DNA from: CAZOKN01 sp964580525
Lineage (GTDB): Bacteria > Pseudomonadota > Alphaproteobacteria > Rickettsiales > UBA6187
Length of the DNA stretch: 64,000 bases
Reading direction: 5' to 3'
Assembly: GCA_964580525.1 (NCBI GenBank)
Contig: CAZOKN010000001.1
Span: forward strand, 86,599 to 150,598
Under the pieces are notes generated by a model that was not told the DNA's origin, ran no database searches, and was given only the letters and a program-made list of their open reading frames with translations. Within the stretch, counting starts at the first letter, position 1; each line of letters starts with the position of its first letter. A program made the translations under genes and the position numbers. Shown piece by piece: positions 1 to 7,500 of this stretch.

Positions 1-261
1 GATTTAAAACTTTCTATCACGGCGCCTGATGGTTCAATTTTGTCTGAAGAAACCAGAAAAGTGAGCGCAGATAAAAAAGAGCTTTTTCAGTTTTTGGGTA
101 AAAAAACTTCAGATATAGGTCTGTCCACGGGAGAATATCTTGGAAAGGTTGAATTGATTAGAAAAATAGAAGACCAGCAGCAGGTCATGATTCAGAACCA
201 AGTTAAGGTTGATGTTGTTAACAGAAATAATGTTGTAAAAGCTGGTGAAGAAAAAAAATAG
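1..261 (+). CDS. C-terminal part of an unknown protein (runs in from the left edge)
   Basis: The frame is open from the first base of the window to a TAG at 259-261, giving 86 residues with no start required inside the window. The TTG at about 40 is probably internal, because the same frame continues upstream of it. The visible piece has an alternating polar/hydrophobic pattern ending in a G-E-Y-x-G-K-V-x-L-I-R motif, as seen in beta-sandwich or macroglobulin-like domains, then a charged tail rich in V, N and K. I do not recognise the family. It converges with the pentapeptide gene that ends 4 bases further on. Confidence 0.6.
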   Translation, partial: DLKLSITAPDGSILSEETRKVSADKKELFQFLGKKTSDIGLSTGEYLGKVELIRKIEDQQQVMIQNQVKVDVVNRNNVVKAGEEKK

Positions 262-265
262 CTAG

Positions 266-865
266 CTATTTCTTTTCTTCATTATAATAGTCAGGCAATG
301 CTTGTCTATCAAGATTCTGATAAGAAGAAGTTTTGTTTTTAAGCTCCTCAAGTTGTTTATCATCTAAGCCTTTTATTTTGTTGAACGTAGCGTTAAAAAG
401 GTTGGCACCAGTGAAATTTGTGTCTTCCAGATCGGCATCTTCAAAATGGGCATTACTTAAATCCGCATTTGTGAAATTTGCCTTATGTAAATTTGCTCCT
501 GTAAAATCAACGCTGATAAGATCAGAACCAGTAAGATCTGCGCCTTTTAGGTTTGTGTCTGACATATTGGCTAAATTAAATTCTACATTTTTTAAATCCA
601 TGCCAGAAAAAGAAAGGCCTTTAAGATTTAATATAGTTACTGTATTGCCATAACGTTGTTTTTTTGCAGGAGATTGCGCCAGAAATTTTCGTGAAAGTGA
701 TACTTTAAATTTACCACGTAATAATGGTCGTTCCTGATCTATATAATCTTCTATATCACCAACCGAAAGTTTTGAATTTGGTGTTTCGTCTTTTTTTTCT
801 TTTGCGGCCCAAACTGTTGTAGAAATTAAGCAAAAAATGACAGCAAAATAAGCAACCCGTAGCAT
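266..865 (-). CDS. Exported pentapeptide-repeat protein
   Basis: 199 residues. The first 20 or so form a typical signal peptide (basic start, hydrophobic core, then V-W-A-A), so the product should be periplasmic or secreted. Residues about 75-165 are a run of A(D/N)LxX pentapeptides such as ADLTG, GANLH, NADLS and GANLF, which fold as a right-handed quadrilateral beta helix. The start is supported by an AGGGAGG ribosome-binding site about 9 bases upstream. Pentapeptide proteins have very varied roles (topoisomerase protection, scaffolding, effectors), so no function is assigned. Its repeats resemble those of the larger protein at 52.2 kb only in family consensus. Confidence 0.85.
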   Translation of the reverse strand: MLRVAYFAVIFCLISTTVWAAKEKKDETPNSKLSVGDIEDYIDQERPLLRGKFKVSLSRKFLAQSPAKKQRYGNTVTILNLKGLSFSGMDLKNVEFNLANMSDTNLKGADLTGSDLISVDFTGANLHKANFTNADLSNAHFEDADLEDTNFTGANLFNATFNKIKGLDDKQLEELKNKTSSYQNLDRQALPDYYNEEKK

Positions 866-952
866 AATCCTTGTGCCTCCCTTTAGTTTCCCTCATCCTT
901 CATTTTATCAATTTTTAGTTGAGAGGTAAAGTGAGTTTTTGGGATTCATGAT

Positions 953-1243
953 TTAATATTTATATAAGTAGGTATATAGCAAGTTACTTATAAAACGGAT
1001 GGCAAGAAAAACGATAATTGGCGATATATCTATAGGGCCAAGGTCTGGCATATATCTTCTTATTCGGCGTAATACAGGCTCTGTCATTTTATATAATGCC
1101 TCGGAAACCTTTGATACAATTGGGTTATAGCGGTTTATAATTTCAAAACTTATAAGAAAACTGATGATTATCCAGCAAATTAAAACCCAGCCATATAGGT
1201 TTAAAATGGCTATTATAAGGTCGATAAATGGGTTTATGTTCAT
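953..1243 (-). CDS. YggT family membrane protein
   Basis: 96 residues with two hydrophobic segments (about 5-30 and 75-95) flanking a short basic loop that contains EPVLRRIRRYMPDLG, the hallmark of YggT proteins. Family members are small inner-membrane proteins linked to osmotic tolerance, cell-division placement or cofactor maturation; the exact role is unsettled. The length is normal for a single-repeat YggT. The gene lies divergently from the ribosomal protein operon, about 270 bases away. Confidence 0.85.
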   Translation of the reverse strand: MNINPFIDLIIAILNLYGWVLICWIIISFLISFEIINRYNPIVSKVSEALYKMTEPVLRRIRRYMPDLGPIDISPIIVFLAIRFISNLLYTYLYKY

Positions 1244-1315
1244 ATTTTCCCCTGATTTTTGTTATTTTGTGCAGACTAACCTTTTAGTTATCATGTTTTT
1301 CCATGCAATTCAACG

Positions 1316-1408
1316 AATTAAGAGCTTCTAACATAGAGTTTAGAATTGGCGGAATAGGCCTAAATTCCATAAACTAAACTCTGAAGGCTCTATTCTTAAC
1401 TCTTAATT
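1316..1408 (+). promoter_or_regulatory. Large imperfect inverted repeat in the rpsF leader
   Basis: Nested arms pair across about 93 bases: AATTAAGAG (1316-1324) with CTCTTAATT (1400-1408), AGAGTTTAG (1335-1343) with CTAAACTCT (1374-1382), and a short inner GAATT/AATTC pair. The hairpin lies about 105 bases upstream of the rpsF start, where autoregulatory leaders of S6/S18 operons sit. It could instead be a mobile palindromic repeat. There is no T-run after it, so it does not look like a terminator. Confidence 0.5.
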
Positions 1409-1514
1409 TTATTATTTTTTGTAAACTATTGAAATCTTTGCTTGCATCATAGTTAAAAATATGTATTTTACCCCTTCAATTATTTATCAGAGTTGTTACT
1501 GGAGAATTGGTTTT

Positions 1515-1871
1515 ATGGCTCTATACGAGAGTACTTTTATTTTAAGACAGGATTTAACGCCTCAAGAGGTGGATAAAATTTCTGACGGTTTTGCTAAGAT
1601 TGTTAAAGACAGAAACGGCAAAGTTGTGAAGAGGGAATATTGGGGTTTAAGAAACCTGGCTTATAAGATTAAAAAGGGCCGTAAAGGACATTATGTAATG
1701 TTTGGGATTGATTCCAAATCGGATGCTGTTGATGAGCTTTCTAGGCAATACAGGCTTAGCGAAGACGTTATAAGAGACATGACTGTTAGAGTTGAGGAAA
1801 TATCTAAAGAGGCTTCTGCCTTGATTAGACAGGGAAATTCTTCTAGTACAAAAAGTGAGGGACAAGAGTAA
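1515..1871 (+). CDS. rpsF: Small ribosomal subunit protein S6
   Basis: 118 residues. S6 binds S18 and 16S rRNA in the platform of the 30S subunit. The chosen start gives [14 protein letters not shown], which matches the usual S6 N-terminus, and has a GGAG site in front; the frame is open back to 1461 but the extra 18 residues fit nothing. The conserved core, including [19 protein letters not shown] near residues 42-60, is present. The C-terminal tail is short and polar. The stop codon overlaps the rpsR start by one base, so S6 and S18 are translationally coupled. Confidence 0.97.
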   Translation: MALYESTFILRQDLTPQEVDKISDGFAKIVKDRNGKVVKREYWGLRNLAYKIKKGRKGHYVMFGIDSKSDAVDELSRQYRLSEDVIRDMTVRVEEISKEASALIRQGNSSSTKSEGQE

Positions 1872-2137
1872 TGTCAGAAGCATATAATAGGTCAGGTGCT
1901 AGTGTACCTTTAGTAAGAAACGTATTTTTCCGCCGTGTTAGGGGATGCCCGCTTAGTGGTGCTAATGCTCCTAAGATTGATTATAAAGACATTGAGTTGC
2001 TTTCTAGATACATATCTGAACGCGGTAGGATTATGCCAAGCCGTATATCTTCGGTTTCTGCGAAGAAGCAGCGTGAATTGGCAAGAGCAATAAAGAGAGC
2101 TAGACAGCTTGCTTTGTTAGCTTTCATTGTACAGTAA
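1871..2137 (+). CDS. rpsR: Small ribosomal subunit protein S18
   Basis: 88 residues, the normal size for S18. It carries the conserved [19 protein letters not shown] segment and the basic [19 protein letters not shown] helix that contacts 16S rRNA. A cysteine sits in the N-terminal [10 protein letters not shown] segment. The start overlaps the rpsF stop (TAATG), and rplI follows 27 bases later, giving the classic rpsF-rpsR-rplI order. Confidence 0.97.
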   Translation: MSEAYNRSGASVPLVRNVFFRRVRGCPLSGANAPKIDYKDIELLSRYISERGRIMPSRISSVSAKKQRELARAIKRARQLALLAFIVQ

Positions 2138-2164
2138 GAATTTTTTATTTTGGGGTGATTAGTA

Positions 2165-2827
2165 ATGCAAGTAATCTTGATAGAGCCTGTTGAAAATTTG
2201 GGTAGCGTTGGCGACGTCGTTAAGGTAAAGAACGGATATGCCCGTAACTATCTTATGCCAAAAGGCAAGGTTTTGCTTGCTACTAAGGAAAACCAAATTC
2301 AATTTGAAGCCAGAAGGGCTGAAATAGAGAAAGAAAATGCTAGCAAACGTGCAGCTGCTCAAAAAGAGTCAGTTAAAGTTGAAGGCAAATTCATTCTGAT
2401 TGTTAGACAAGCTGGAGAAGATGGTCGTCTTTTTGGTTCAGTTAACTCTCGCGATATCGCTGAAAAAATCGTTTCTGATTTGGGTGTTACTGTTCAAAAA
2501 AGCCAAATTGCTCTTGATAAGCCAATAAAGTCTTTGGGTGTTTTTTCTGAGAGAGTTGTATTGCATCCTGAAGTTTCTATTCGTGTGAATGTTAACGTTG
2601 CAAGAAGCGAAGAGGAAGCTGAAGAGCAAAAGCAGGCATTCTTGAATCCTAAAGTTAAGAAAAAAGATGGTGAGCAAGAAGAAGTTTCTGCTGAAGCTAA
2701 AGAAGAAATTTCTGCTGAAGATGGTGAAGAAGCTGCTCCTAAGAAGAAGGCTAAAAAAGCTGATGCTGAAGATGACTTAGAAGCTCCTAAGAAAAAAGCT
2801 AAGAAATCTAAAAAGGATTCTGAGTAA
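2165..2827 (+). CDS. rplI: Large ribosomal subunit protein L9, with a long charged tail
   Basis: 220 residues. Residues 1-150 are a complete L9: N-terminal MQVILIEPVENLG and GYARNYLMPKGKA-like rRNA-binding domain, connecting helix, and C-terminal domain with DGRLFGSV. L9 sits at the base of the L1 stalk. Residues about 165-220 form an added tail of E/A-rich segments and repeats of PKKKAKK, roughly 50 to 70 residues beyond a standard L9. Such tails occur in some alphaproteobacteria. A good rho-independent terminator follows the stop by about 45 bases. Confidence 0.96.
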   Translation: MQVILIEPVENLGSVGDVVKVKNGYARNYLMPKGKVLLATKENQIQFEARRAEIEKENASKRAAAQKESVKVEGKFILIVRQAGEDGRLFGSVNSRDIAEKIVSDLGVTVQKSQIALDKPIKSLGVFSERVVLHPEVSIRVNVNVARSEEEAEEQKQAFLNPKVKKKDGEQEEVSAEAKEEISAEDGEEAAPKKKAKKADAEDDLEAPKKKAKKSKKDSE

Positions 2828-2872
2828 AAAAAATAAAGCGTTTCTAAGCTAATTGTTAGAAAATATCTGTGG

Positions 2873-2900
2873 AAAAGCCGGTGAATAACCGGCTTTTTTT
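2873..2900 (+). terminator. Rho-independent terminator of rpsF-rpsR-rplI
   Basis: Perfect stem AAAAGCCGGT/ACCGGCTTTT (2873-2882 with 2888-2897), a 5-base loop, and a run of T to 2900. Confidence 0.92.
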
Positions 2901-2912
2901 ATTTCCTTTTGG

Positions 2913-2952
2913 TTAATAGGCTAATATGCTGATACGCCAATATGCTAATTTA
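2913..2952. repeat. Octamer-built repeat upstream of dnaB
   Basis: Five consecutive 8-base units: ttaatagg, ctaatatg, ctgatacg, ccaatatg, ctaattta. They follow the same degenerate consensus, CYAATRYG, as the two larger palindromic copies that flank the SRP RNA gene (9158-9236 and 9387-9452). Here the units are in one orientation only. The repeat ends 11 bases before the dnaB start codon. Confidence 0.7.
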
Positions 2953-2963
2953 AAGTATAAAAA

Positions 2964-4466
2964 ATGTCTGTTATTGAAGCTGAAAAAATAAAAGCCGTAT
3001 CTTTTTCTGATTCTACTGAAGCTGAATCTTTGGTGCGCAAAGTACCTTATAATATGTTGGCAGAAAGGGCATTGCTAGGCGCATTGCTGACCAATAATGA
3101 ATCTATAAATCGTGTTGCAGATTATCTACTGGCTGAGCATTTTTTTGAGCCAGTTCATCAGAGAATTTATGAAGCTATCGCAAAATTAATTGATAGAGGA
3201 ATGATAGCAACTCCAGTAACTCTAAAAAATTATTTTGATAAGGATGAAGCTCTTTCTGATATGGGCGGTGCGGAATATCTTTCGCGTATCATGAGCAGTT
3301 CTCTCGCTATTATAAATTTGGAACATTATGGCCGTGTTGTTTACGATTTAGCCGTGCGTCGAAATCTGATAAAAATTGGTGAAGATATTGTCAATGAAGC
3401 TTTCGACAACGAAATGGATATGACAGCAAAAGACCAGATTGAGAAGGCTGAGCAAACCCTTTTTAATCTTGCTAGTGAAGGGATAGGTGATACTGGATTC
3501 CGCCATCTGAAAGTTTCATTGATTGAGGCAATAAATAAGGCGGATGCCGCATTTAAAAGAAAAGAAAAAATTAGTGGTACACAAACCAAGTTTGGCGATT
3601 TAGATAAGCTTCTTGGTGGTTTGCAAAATTCAGATTTGTTGATTCTTGCAGGAAGGCCTTCGATGGGAAAAACTGCCTTTGCGATAAATATGGCGGTCAA
3701 TGCATGTAAATCTTTGAATGAGAATGTCACTTCAGATTCTTTATCGCATCCTCCTTCAGTTGGTTTTTTCTCCCTTGAAATGTCCTCTGAGCAATTGGCA
3801 GCGCGTATGATTGCCATGGAATCAGGTGTTGACTCATCACGTATGCGTGTTGGAAGTTTAACTGATGATGAATTTTCCAGAATAGTGCAGGGTAATAAAG
3901 CATTACATGGCTTGCCATTTTTTATAGATGATACTCCGGCACTTTCAATTTCTGCATTAAGAACAAGAGCTAGAAGATTGAAAAGAAAGAATAATTTGTC
4001 ATTGTTGTTTGTGGACTATTTGCAGCTTCTGCGTGGTGTTTCTAAAACATCCGAAAGCAATCGTGTGCAAGAAGTTTCTGAAATTACGCAAGGTTTAAAG
4101 GCAATTGCAAAAGAATTGAATATTCCAGTTGTTGCTCTTTCTCAGCTTTCACGGGCTGTTGAAACGAGAGATGATAAGCGTCCGCAACTTTCGGACTTAC
4201 GTGAATCAGGAAGCATTGAGCAAGATGCCGACGTTGTTATGTTTATTTTCCGTGAAGAATATTATGAAGGTAGGCTTGAACCGGCACCGGACTCACCTAA
4301 ATATGCCGAGTGGCAATCACGTATGGATAAATGTATGAATATTACCGAAATTATTATTGGTAAGCAGCGTAATGGACCGATAGGAATAGCTAAATTATTC
4401 TTTGATGCGAAAACTACGAAATTTAAAGATCTGGCGGATAATTATAGTTCAGAAAGCAGTTATTAG
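2964..4466 (+). CDS. dnaB: Replicative DNA helicase DnaB
   Basis: 500 residues, full length for DnaB. It unwinds DNA at the replication fork as a hexamer. The N-terminal domain (about 25-130) begins with the typical NMLAERALLGALL. The RecA-like C-terminal domain has Walker A GRPSMGKTAF at about residue 230 and the Walker B LLFVDYLQLL with Asp near 351, followed by LSQLSRAVETR and RESGSIEQDADVV. No strong ribosome-binding site is visible in front of the ATG. The octamer repeat lies immediately upstream. alr begins just after the stop. Confidence 0.97.
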   Translation: MSVIEAEKIKAVSFSDSTEAESLVRKVPYNMLAERALLGALLTNNESINRVADYLLAEHFFEPVHQRIYEAIAKLIDRGMIATPVTLKNYFDKDEALSDMGGAEYLSRIMSSSLAIINLEHYGRVVYDLAVRRNLIKIGEDIVNEAFDNEMDMTAKDQIEKAEQTLFNLASEGIGDTGFRHLKVSLIEAINKADAAFKRKEKISGTQTKFGDLDKLLGGLQNSDLLILAGRPSMGKTAFAINMAVNACKSLNENVTSDSLSHPPSVGFFSLEMSSEQLAARMIAMESGVDSSRMRVGSLTDDEFSRIVQGNKALHGLPFFIDDTPALSISALRTRARRLKRKNNLSLLFVDYLQLLRGVSKTSESNRVQEVSEITQGLKAIAKELNIPVVALSQLSRAVETRDDKRPQLSDLRESGSIEQDADVVMFIFREEYYEGRLEPAPDSPKYAEWQSRMDKCMNITEIIIGKQRNGPIGIAKLFFDAKTTKFKDLADNYSSESSY

Positions 4467-4467
4467 A

Positions 4468-5516
4468 GTGAAAAATAATAATGCACACACATCCTTAACA
4501 ATAAGCCTAGCAGCAATTGCTGCTAATTATGCTATCTTGCAAAAAGAATCTGGTGCGGAAGTAGCAGCTGTTGTTAAAGCAAACGCTTATGGCTTAGGTG
4601 TTGCAAAGGTTGCTGAAACTTTATTGAAGAGTGGCTGTAAGAATTTTTTTGTAGCAACTTTGGATGAGGCAATTTCCTTAAGAAAAATAATTTCAAAAGC
4701 TGAAATTTATGTTTTTCAAGGAGTGTTTGCTAAACAAGAAAAAATATTTCAAAAGCATAATTTGATTCCGGTTTTAAATAGCTATGAACAAATTGAGCTT
4801 TGGAAAAAATTTACAGTAAAAATTGGTCAAAAACTTTCTGTGGTTTTGCATATAGATACTGGCATGAATAGGCTTGGTCTGTCTTATGATGATGTTATAA
4901 AAAATCCTAATATTTCTGGATTAAATATAAAATATATTATGAGCCATCTTGCTTGTGCTGATGAATCAGATAGTAAAAAAAATCTTGATCAGCTCAAAAA
5001 AGTACAAAAATTAAAAGAAATTTTTCCTAAAATAAAAATAAGTTTAGCGAATTCTTATGGAATTTTTCTTGATAAAAAATATCATTTTAACCTTGTGCGG
5101 CCTGGTATGTCTCTTTATGGACTTAACCCAATTCCTCACAAAAAAAATCCGATGAGAACAGTTGTTTCGCTTAATAGTAAAATATTGCAAATTCGCAAGA
5201 TTGACAGTGCACAGACGGTCGGTTATGGTGCTACATGCAAATTAGCGGCGGGAAGTGTTATAGCAACTTTGCCAGTGGGTTATGCGGACGGTTATTTTAG
5301 AGCGCTTAGCAACAAAGCCTTTTGTGCGATTGACGGAGTTAAAGTTCCTGTAGTTGGTAGGGTTTCGATGGATCTTATCACTATTGACGTAACTAAGATT
5401 CCGGCAANNNNNNNNNNNNTAATATAAAAGTTGACGATTTGGCGGAAATTGCCGGAACTATAGGTTATGAAATTTTGACTGACCTTGGTAGTAGGTATAA
5501 AAGAATTTATAGATAG
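4468..5516 (+). CDS. alr: Alanine racemase, interrupted by an assembly gap
   Basis: PLP enzyme that makes D-alanine for peptidoglycan. The frame is open from 4402, inside dnaB, but the GTG at 4468, just after the dnaB stop, gives the natural N-terminus. The PLP lysine lies in VVKANAYGLG (Lys about 37), and the C-terminal domain has GYGATCKLAAGS, LPVGYADGY and GRVSMDLITID with the expected catalytic residues. A run of 12 N at 5408-5419 breaks the frame; downstream, the reading frame shifted by two positions encodes DDLAEIAGTIGYEILTDLG and ends at TAG 5514-5516, the normal Alr C-terminus. The gene is therefore probably intact, with a gap whose true length is not 12. Confidence 0.92.
5408..5419. 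other. Assembly gap of 12 N inside alr
   Basis: Twelve N. The coding frames on the two sides differ, so the real missing length is not 12 modulo 3. Confidence 0.99.
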
Positions 5517-5525
5517 GGTAGGAGC

Positions 5526-6299
5526 GTGCGTTTTTTACAACTTATCGGCGGTTTTTTTCTTGATTTCCTTTATGCCGTGGGAAAGGTTGCAACCTTTGCC
5601 TTACACAGCGTTTTCCATACGTTGACCCCACCATATTATCCGCGAATGATACTCAGAAATATAATTAGCATAGGATATTATTCATTGCCTGTGGTTGGCA
5701 TGACAGCGGTTTTTACAGGTGCGGTACTCGCACTGCAGAGCTATACTGGTTTTTCAAGATTTAATGCTGAAAGTTCAATTGCAACAGTTGTGGTTATTGC
5801 TATAACGCGAGAGCTTGGTCCTGTTTTAGCCGGATTAATGGTGGCAGGAAGGGTAGGGGCAGCAACTGCTGCTGAGATCGGTACAATGCGTGTTACTGAG
5901 CAAATTGATGCTTTATCTACTTTGTCAACAAATCCCTTTAAGTATCTGATAGCTCCAAGAATTTTGGCTGGAATTTTGGTTTTGCCATGCCTGGTTTTGG
6001 TTGCAGACATTATTGGTGTTTATGGTGGTTATTTGGTTGGAACACAAAAGCTTGGTTTTTCGCCCGGTAATTATTTGAAAAATACATACGATCTTCTTGA
6101 AGCTAAGGACGTTATTACAGGGCTTATAAAATCATCTATTTTTGGTTTTATAATTGTGCTTATGGGGTGCTATCACGGCTATAACTCAAAAAGAGGGGCT
6201 GATGGTGTCGGTATAGCCACTACAAATGCAGTTGTAACAGCTTCTATGTTGATATTGCTTTCAAACTATTTTGCCACGGAGTTTTTCTTTTCAAAATGA
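5526..6299 (+). CDS. mlaE: MlaE-family ABC transporter permease
   Basis: 257 residues with about five membrane segments and the family signature ITRELGPVLAGLMVAGRVGAA near residues 90-115 followed by EIGTMRVTEQIDAL. MlaE is the inner-membrane permease of the lipid transport system that keeps the outer membrane asymmetric. It starts with GTG, preceded by TAGGAG. Its stop overlaps the start of the ATPase gene (ATGA). No MlaD substrate-binding gene follows in this window, so the remaining components must be elsewhere. Confidence 0.92.
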   Translation: MRFLQLIGGFFLDFLYAVGKVATFALHSVFHTLTPPYYPRMILRNIISIGYYSLPVVGMTAVFTGAVLALQSYTGFSRFNAESSIATVVVIAITRELGPVLAGLMVAGRVGAATAAEIGTMRVTEQIDALSTLSTNPFKYLIAPRILAGILVLPCLVLVADIIGVYGGYLVGTQKLGFSPGNYLKNTYDLLEAKDVITGLIKSSIFGFIIVLMGCYHGYNSKRGADGVGIATTNAVVTASMLILLSNYFATEFFFSK

Positions 6300-7144
6300 A
6301 AATAGATAGCAAAAAAATATTAAAAACTATTTCACACTATTTTGGTGGTCACAAAAAGCACCATCATAAGAATACTGACGTTAAAATTTGTTTGCGCGGT
6401 GTGCACAAGAGCTTTGGTAATAAAAAAGTTTTAAAGGGTGTTGATCTTGATGTTTACAAAGGAAAATCACTTGTTGTTATCGGTGGTTCTGGTAGCGGAA
6501 AATCAGTTCTTATAAAAAGTATTATTGGCCTTATGCAGCCAAGTCGTGGCACTATAAAAATAGATGGTGATGAAGTTACTCATCTTTCCTCAGGAGAGAG
6601 AAATTCTTTAATGTCGAAATTTGGTGTTTTGTTCCAGGGTGGAGCTTTATTTGATAGCTTGCCTGTTTGGCAAAATATTTCGTTTTCACCAATGCAGACC
6701 CGAAAAATGAAGGCTTCTGACGCTTATGATTTAGCTGTTGCAAAACTACTTAGCGTTGGTCTTGGGCCTGAAGTTGCTAATTTATATCCTTCTGAGCTTT
6801 CAGGTGGCATGCAGAAGCGTGTGGCTTTGGCGCGGGCAATAGTTGGTGATCCTGAAATTATATTTTTTGATGAGCCAACAACAGGCCTTGATCCTATAAT
6901 GGCTGACGTGATCAACGATCTGATAATTAAATGTTCAGCAGAGCTTGGCGCCACAACATTCACAATTACGCACGATATGCATTCAGCCAGGAAAATAGCT
7001 GATCATGTTGCGATGATATATGATGGTAAAATCATTTGGCATGGCAATGTTAAAGACTTGGATCAGTCTGGAAATCCTTACGTTGATCAATTCATACACG
7101 GTAGTGCCAACGGCCCTATCACGATGAAGATTCAGGATCATTAG
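6296..7144 (+). CDS. mlaF: MlaF-family ABC transporter ATP-binding protein
   Basis: 282 residues. It is the ATPase partner of the upstream permease, overlapping it by four bases. Walker A is GGSGSGKSVL at about residue 63, the ABC signature is LSGGMQKRVALARAI, Walker B is IIFFDEPTTGLDP, and the switch histidine is in TITHDMHSA. A histidine- and lysine-rich leader (GGHKKHHHKN) of about 25 residues precedes the ATPase domain and is longer than usual. The C-terminus lies in the extension typical of MlaF. The gene converges with ybaB. Confidence 0.93.
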   Translation: MKIDSKKILKTISHYFGGHKKHHHKNTDVKICLRGVHKSFGNKKVLKGVDLDVYKGKSLVVIGGSGSGKSVLIKSIIGLMQPSRGTIKIDGDEVTHLSSGERNSLMSKFGVLFQGGALFDSLPVWQNISFSPMQTRKMKASDAYDLAVAKLLSVGLGPEVANLYPSELSGGMQKRVALARAIVGDPEIIFFDEPTTGLDPIMADVINDLIIKCSAELGATTFTITHDMHSARKIADHVAMIYDGKIIWHGNVKDLDQSGNPYVDQFIHGSANGPITMKIQDH

Positions 7145-7163
7145 AATTAAATCTTATATATAT

Positions 7164-7484
7164 TTAGAAAGGCATCTTAAATCCAGGTGGCAAACCCATG
7201 CCACCAACTGCTTCATTCATAGCACCTGAAGCTGCTTCATCAGCTTCTTTTTTAGCGTTATTGAAGCCGGCAACGATTAAGTCTTCAAGCATTTCAGTAT
7301 CTTTTGGATCAATGATTGAAGGATCGAGTTTTAGCTTTCTCATTTCGCCTTTGCCATTGATAGTAACTTGCACCATGCCGCCGCCAGAAGTGCCGTTATA
7401 TTCAGCATTAGCTATTTTTTGCTGGGCAGCTTCAACCTTTTTTTGCATCTGCTGCGCTTGTTTCATCATTTGTTGTAGATTCAT
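7164..7484 (-). CDS. ybaB: YbaB/EbfC family nucleoid-associated protein
   Basis: 106 residues, the standard length. It begins MNLQQMMKQAQQMQKK and contains the family core VQVTINGKGEMRKLKLDPSI and DLIVAGFNNAKKEADE. The protein binds DNA as a dimer. It lies 16 bases downstream of dnaX in the conserved dnaX-ybaB order. A TAGGAGAAG ribosome-binding site precedes the ATG. Confidence 0.95.
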   Translation of the reverse strand: MNLQQMMKQAQQMQKKVEAAQQKIANAEYNGTSGGGMVQVTINGKGEMRKLKLDPSIIDPKDTEMLEDLIVAGFNNAKKEADEAASGAMNEAVGGMGLPPGFKMPF

Positions 7485-7500
7485 TTTTCTTCTCCTAGTA

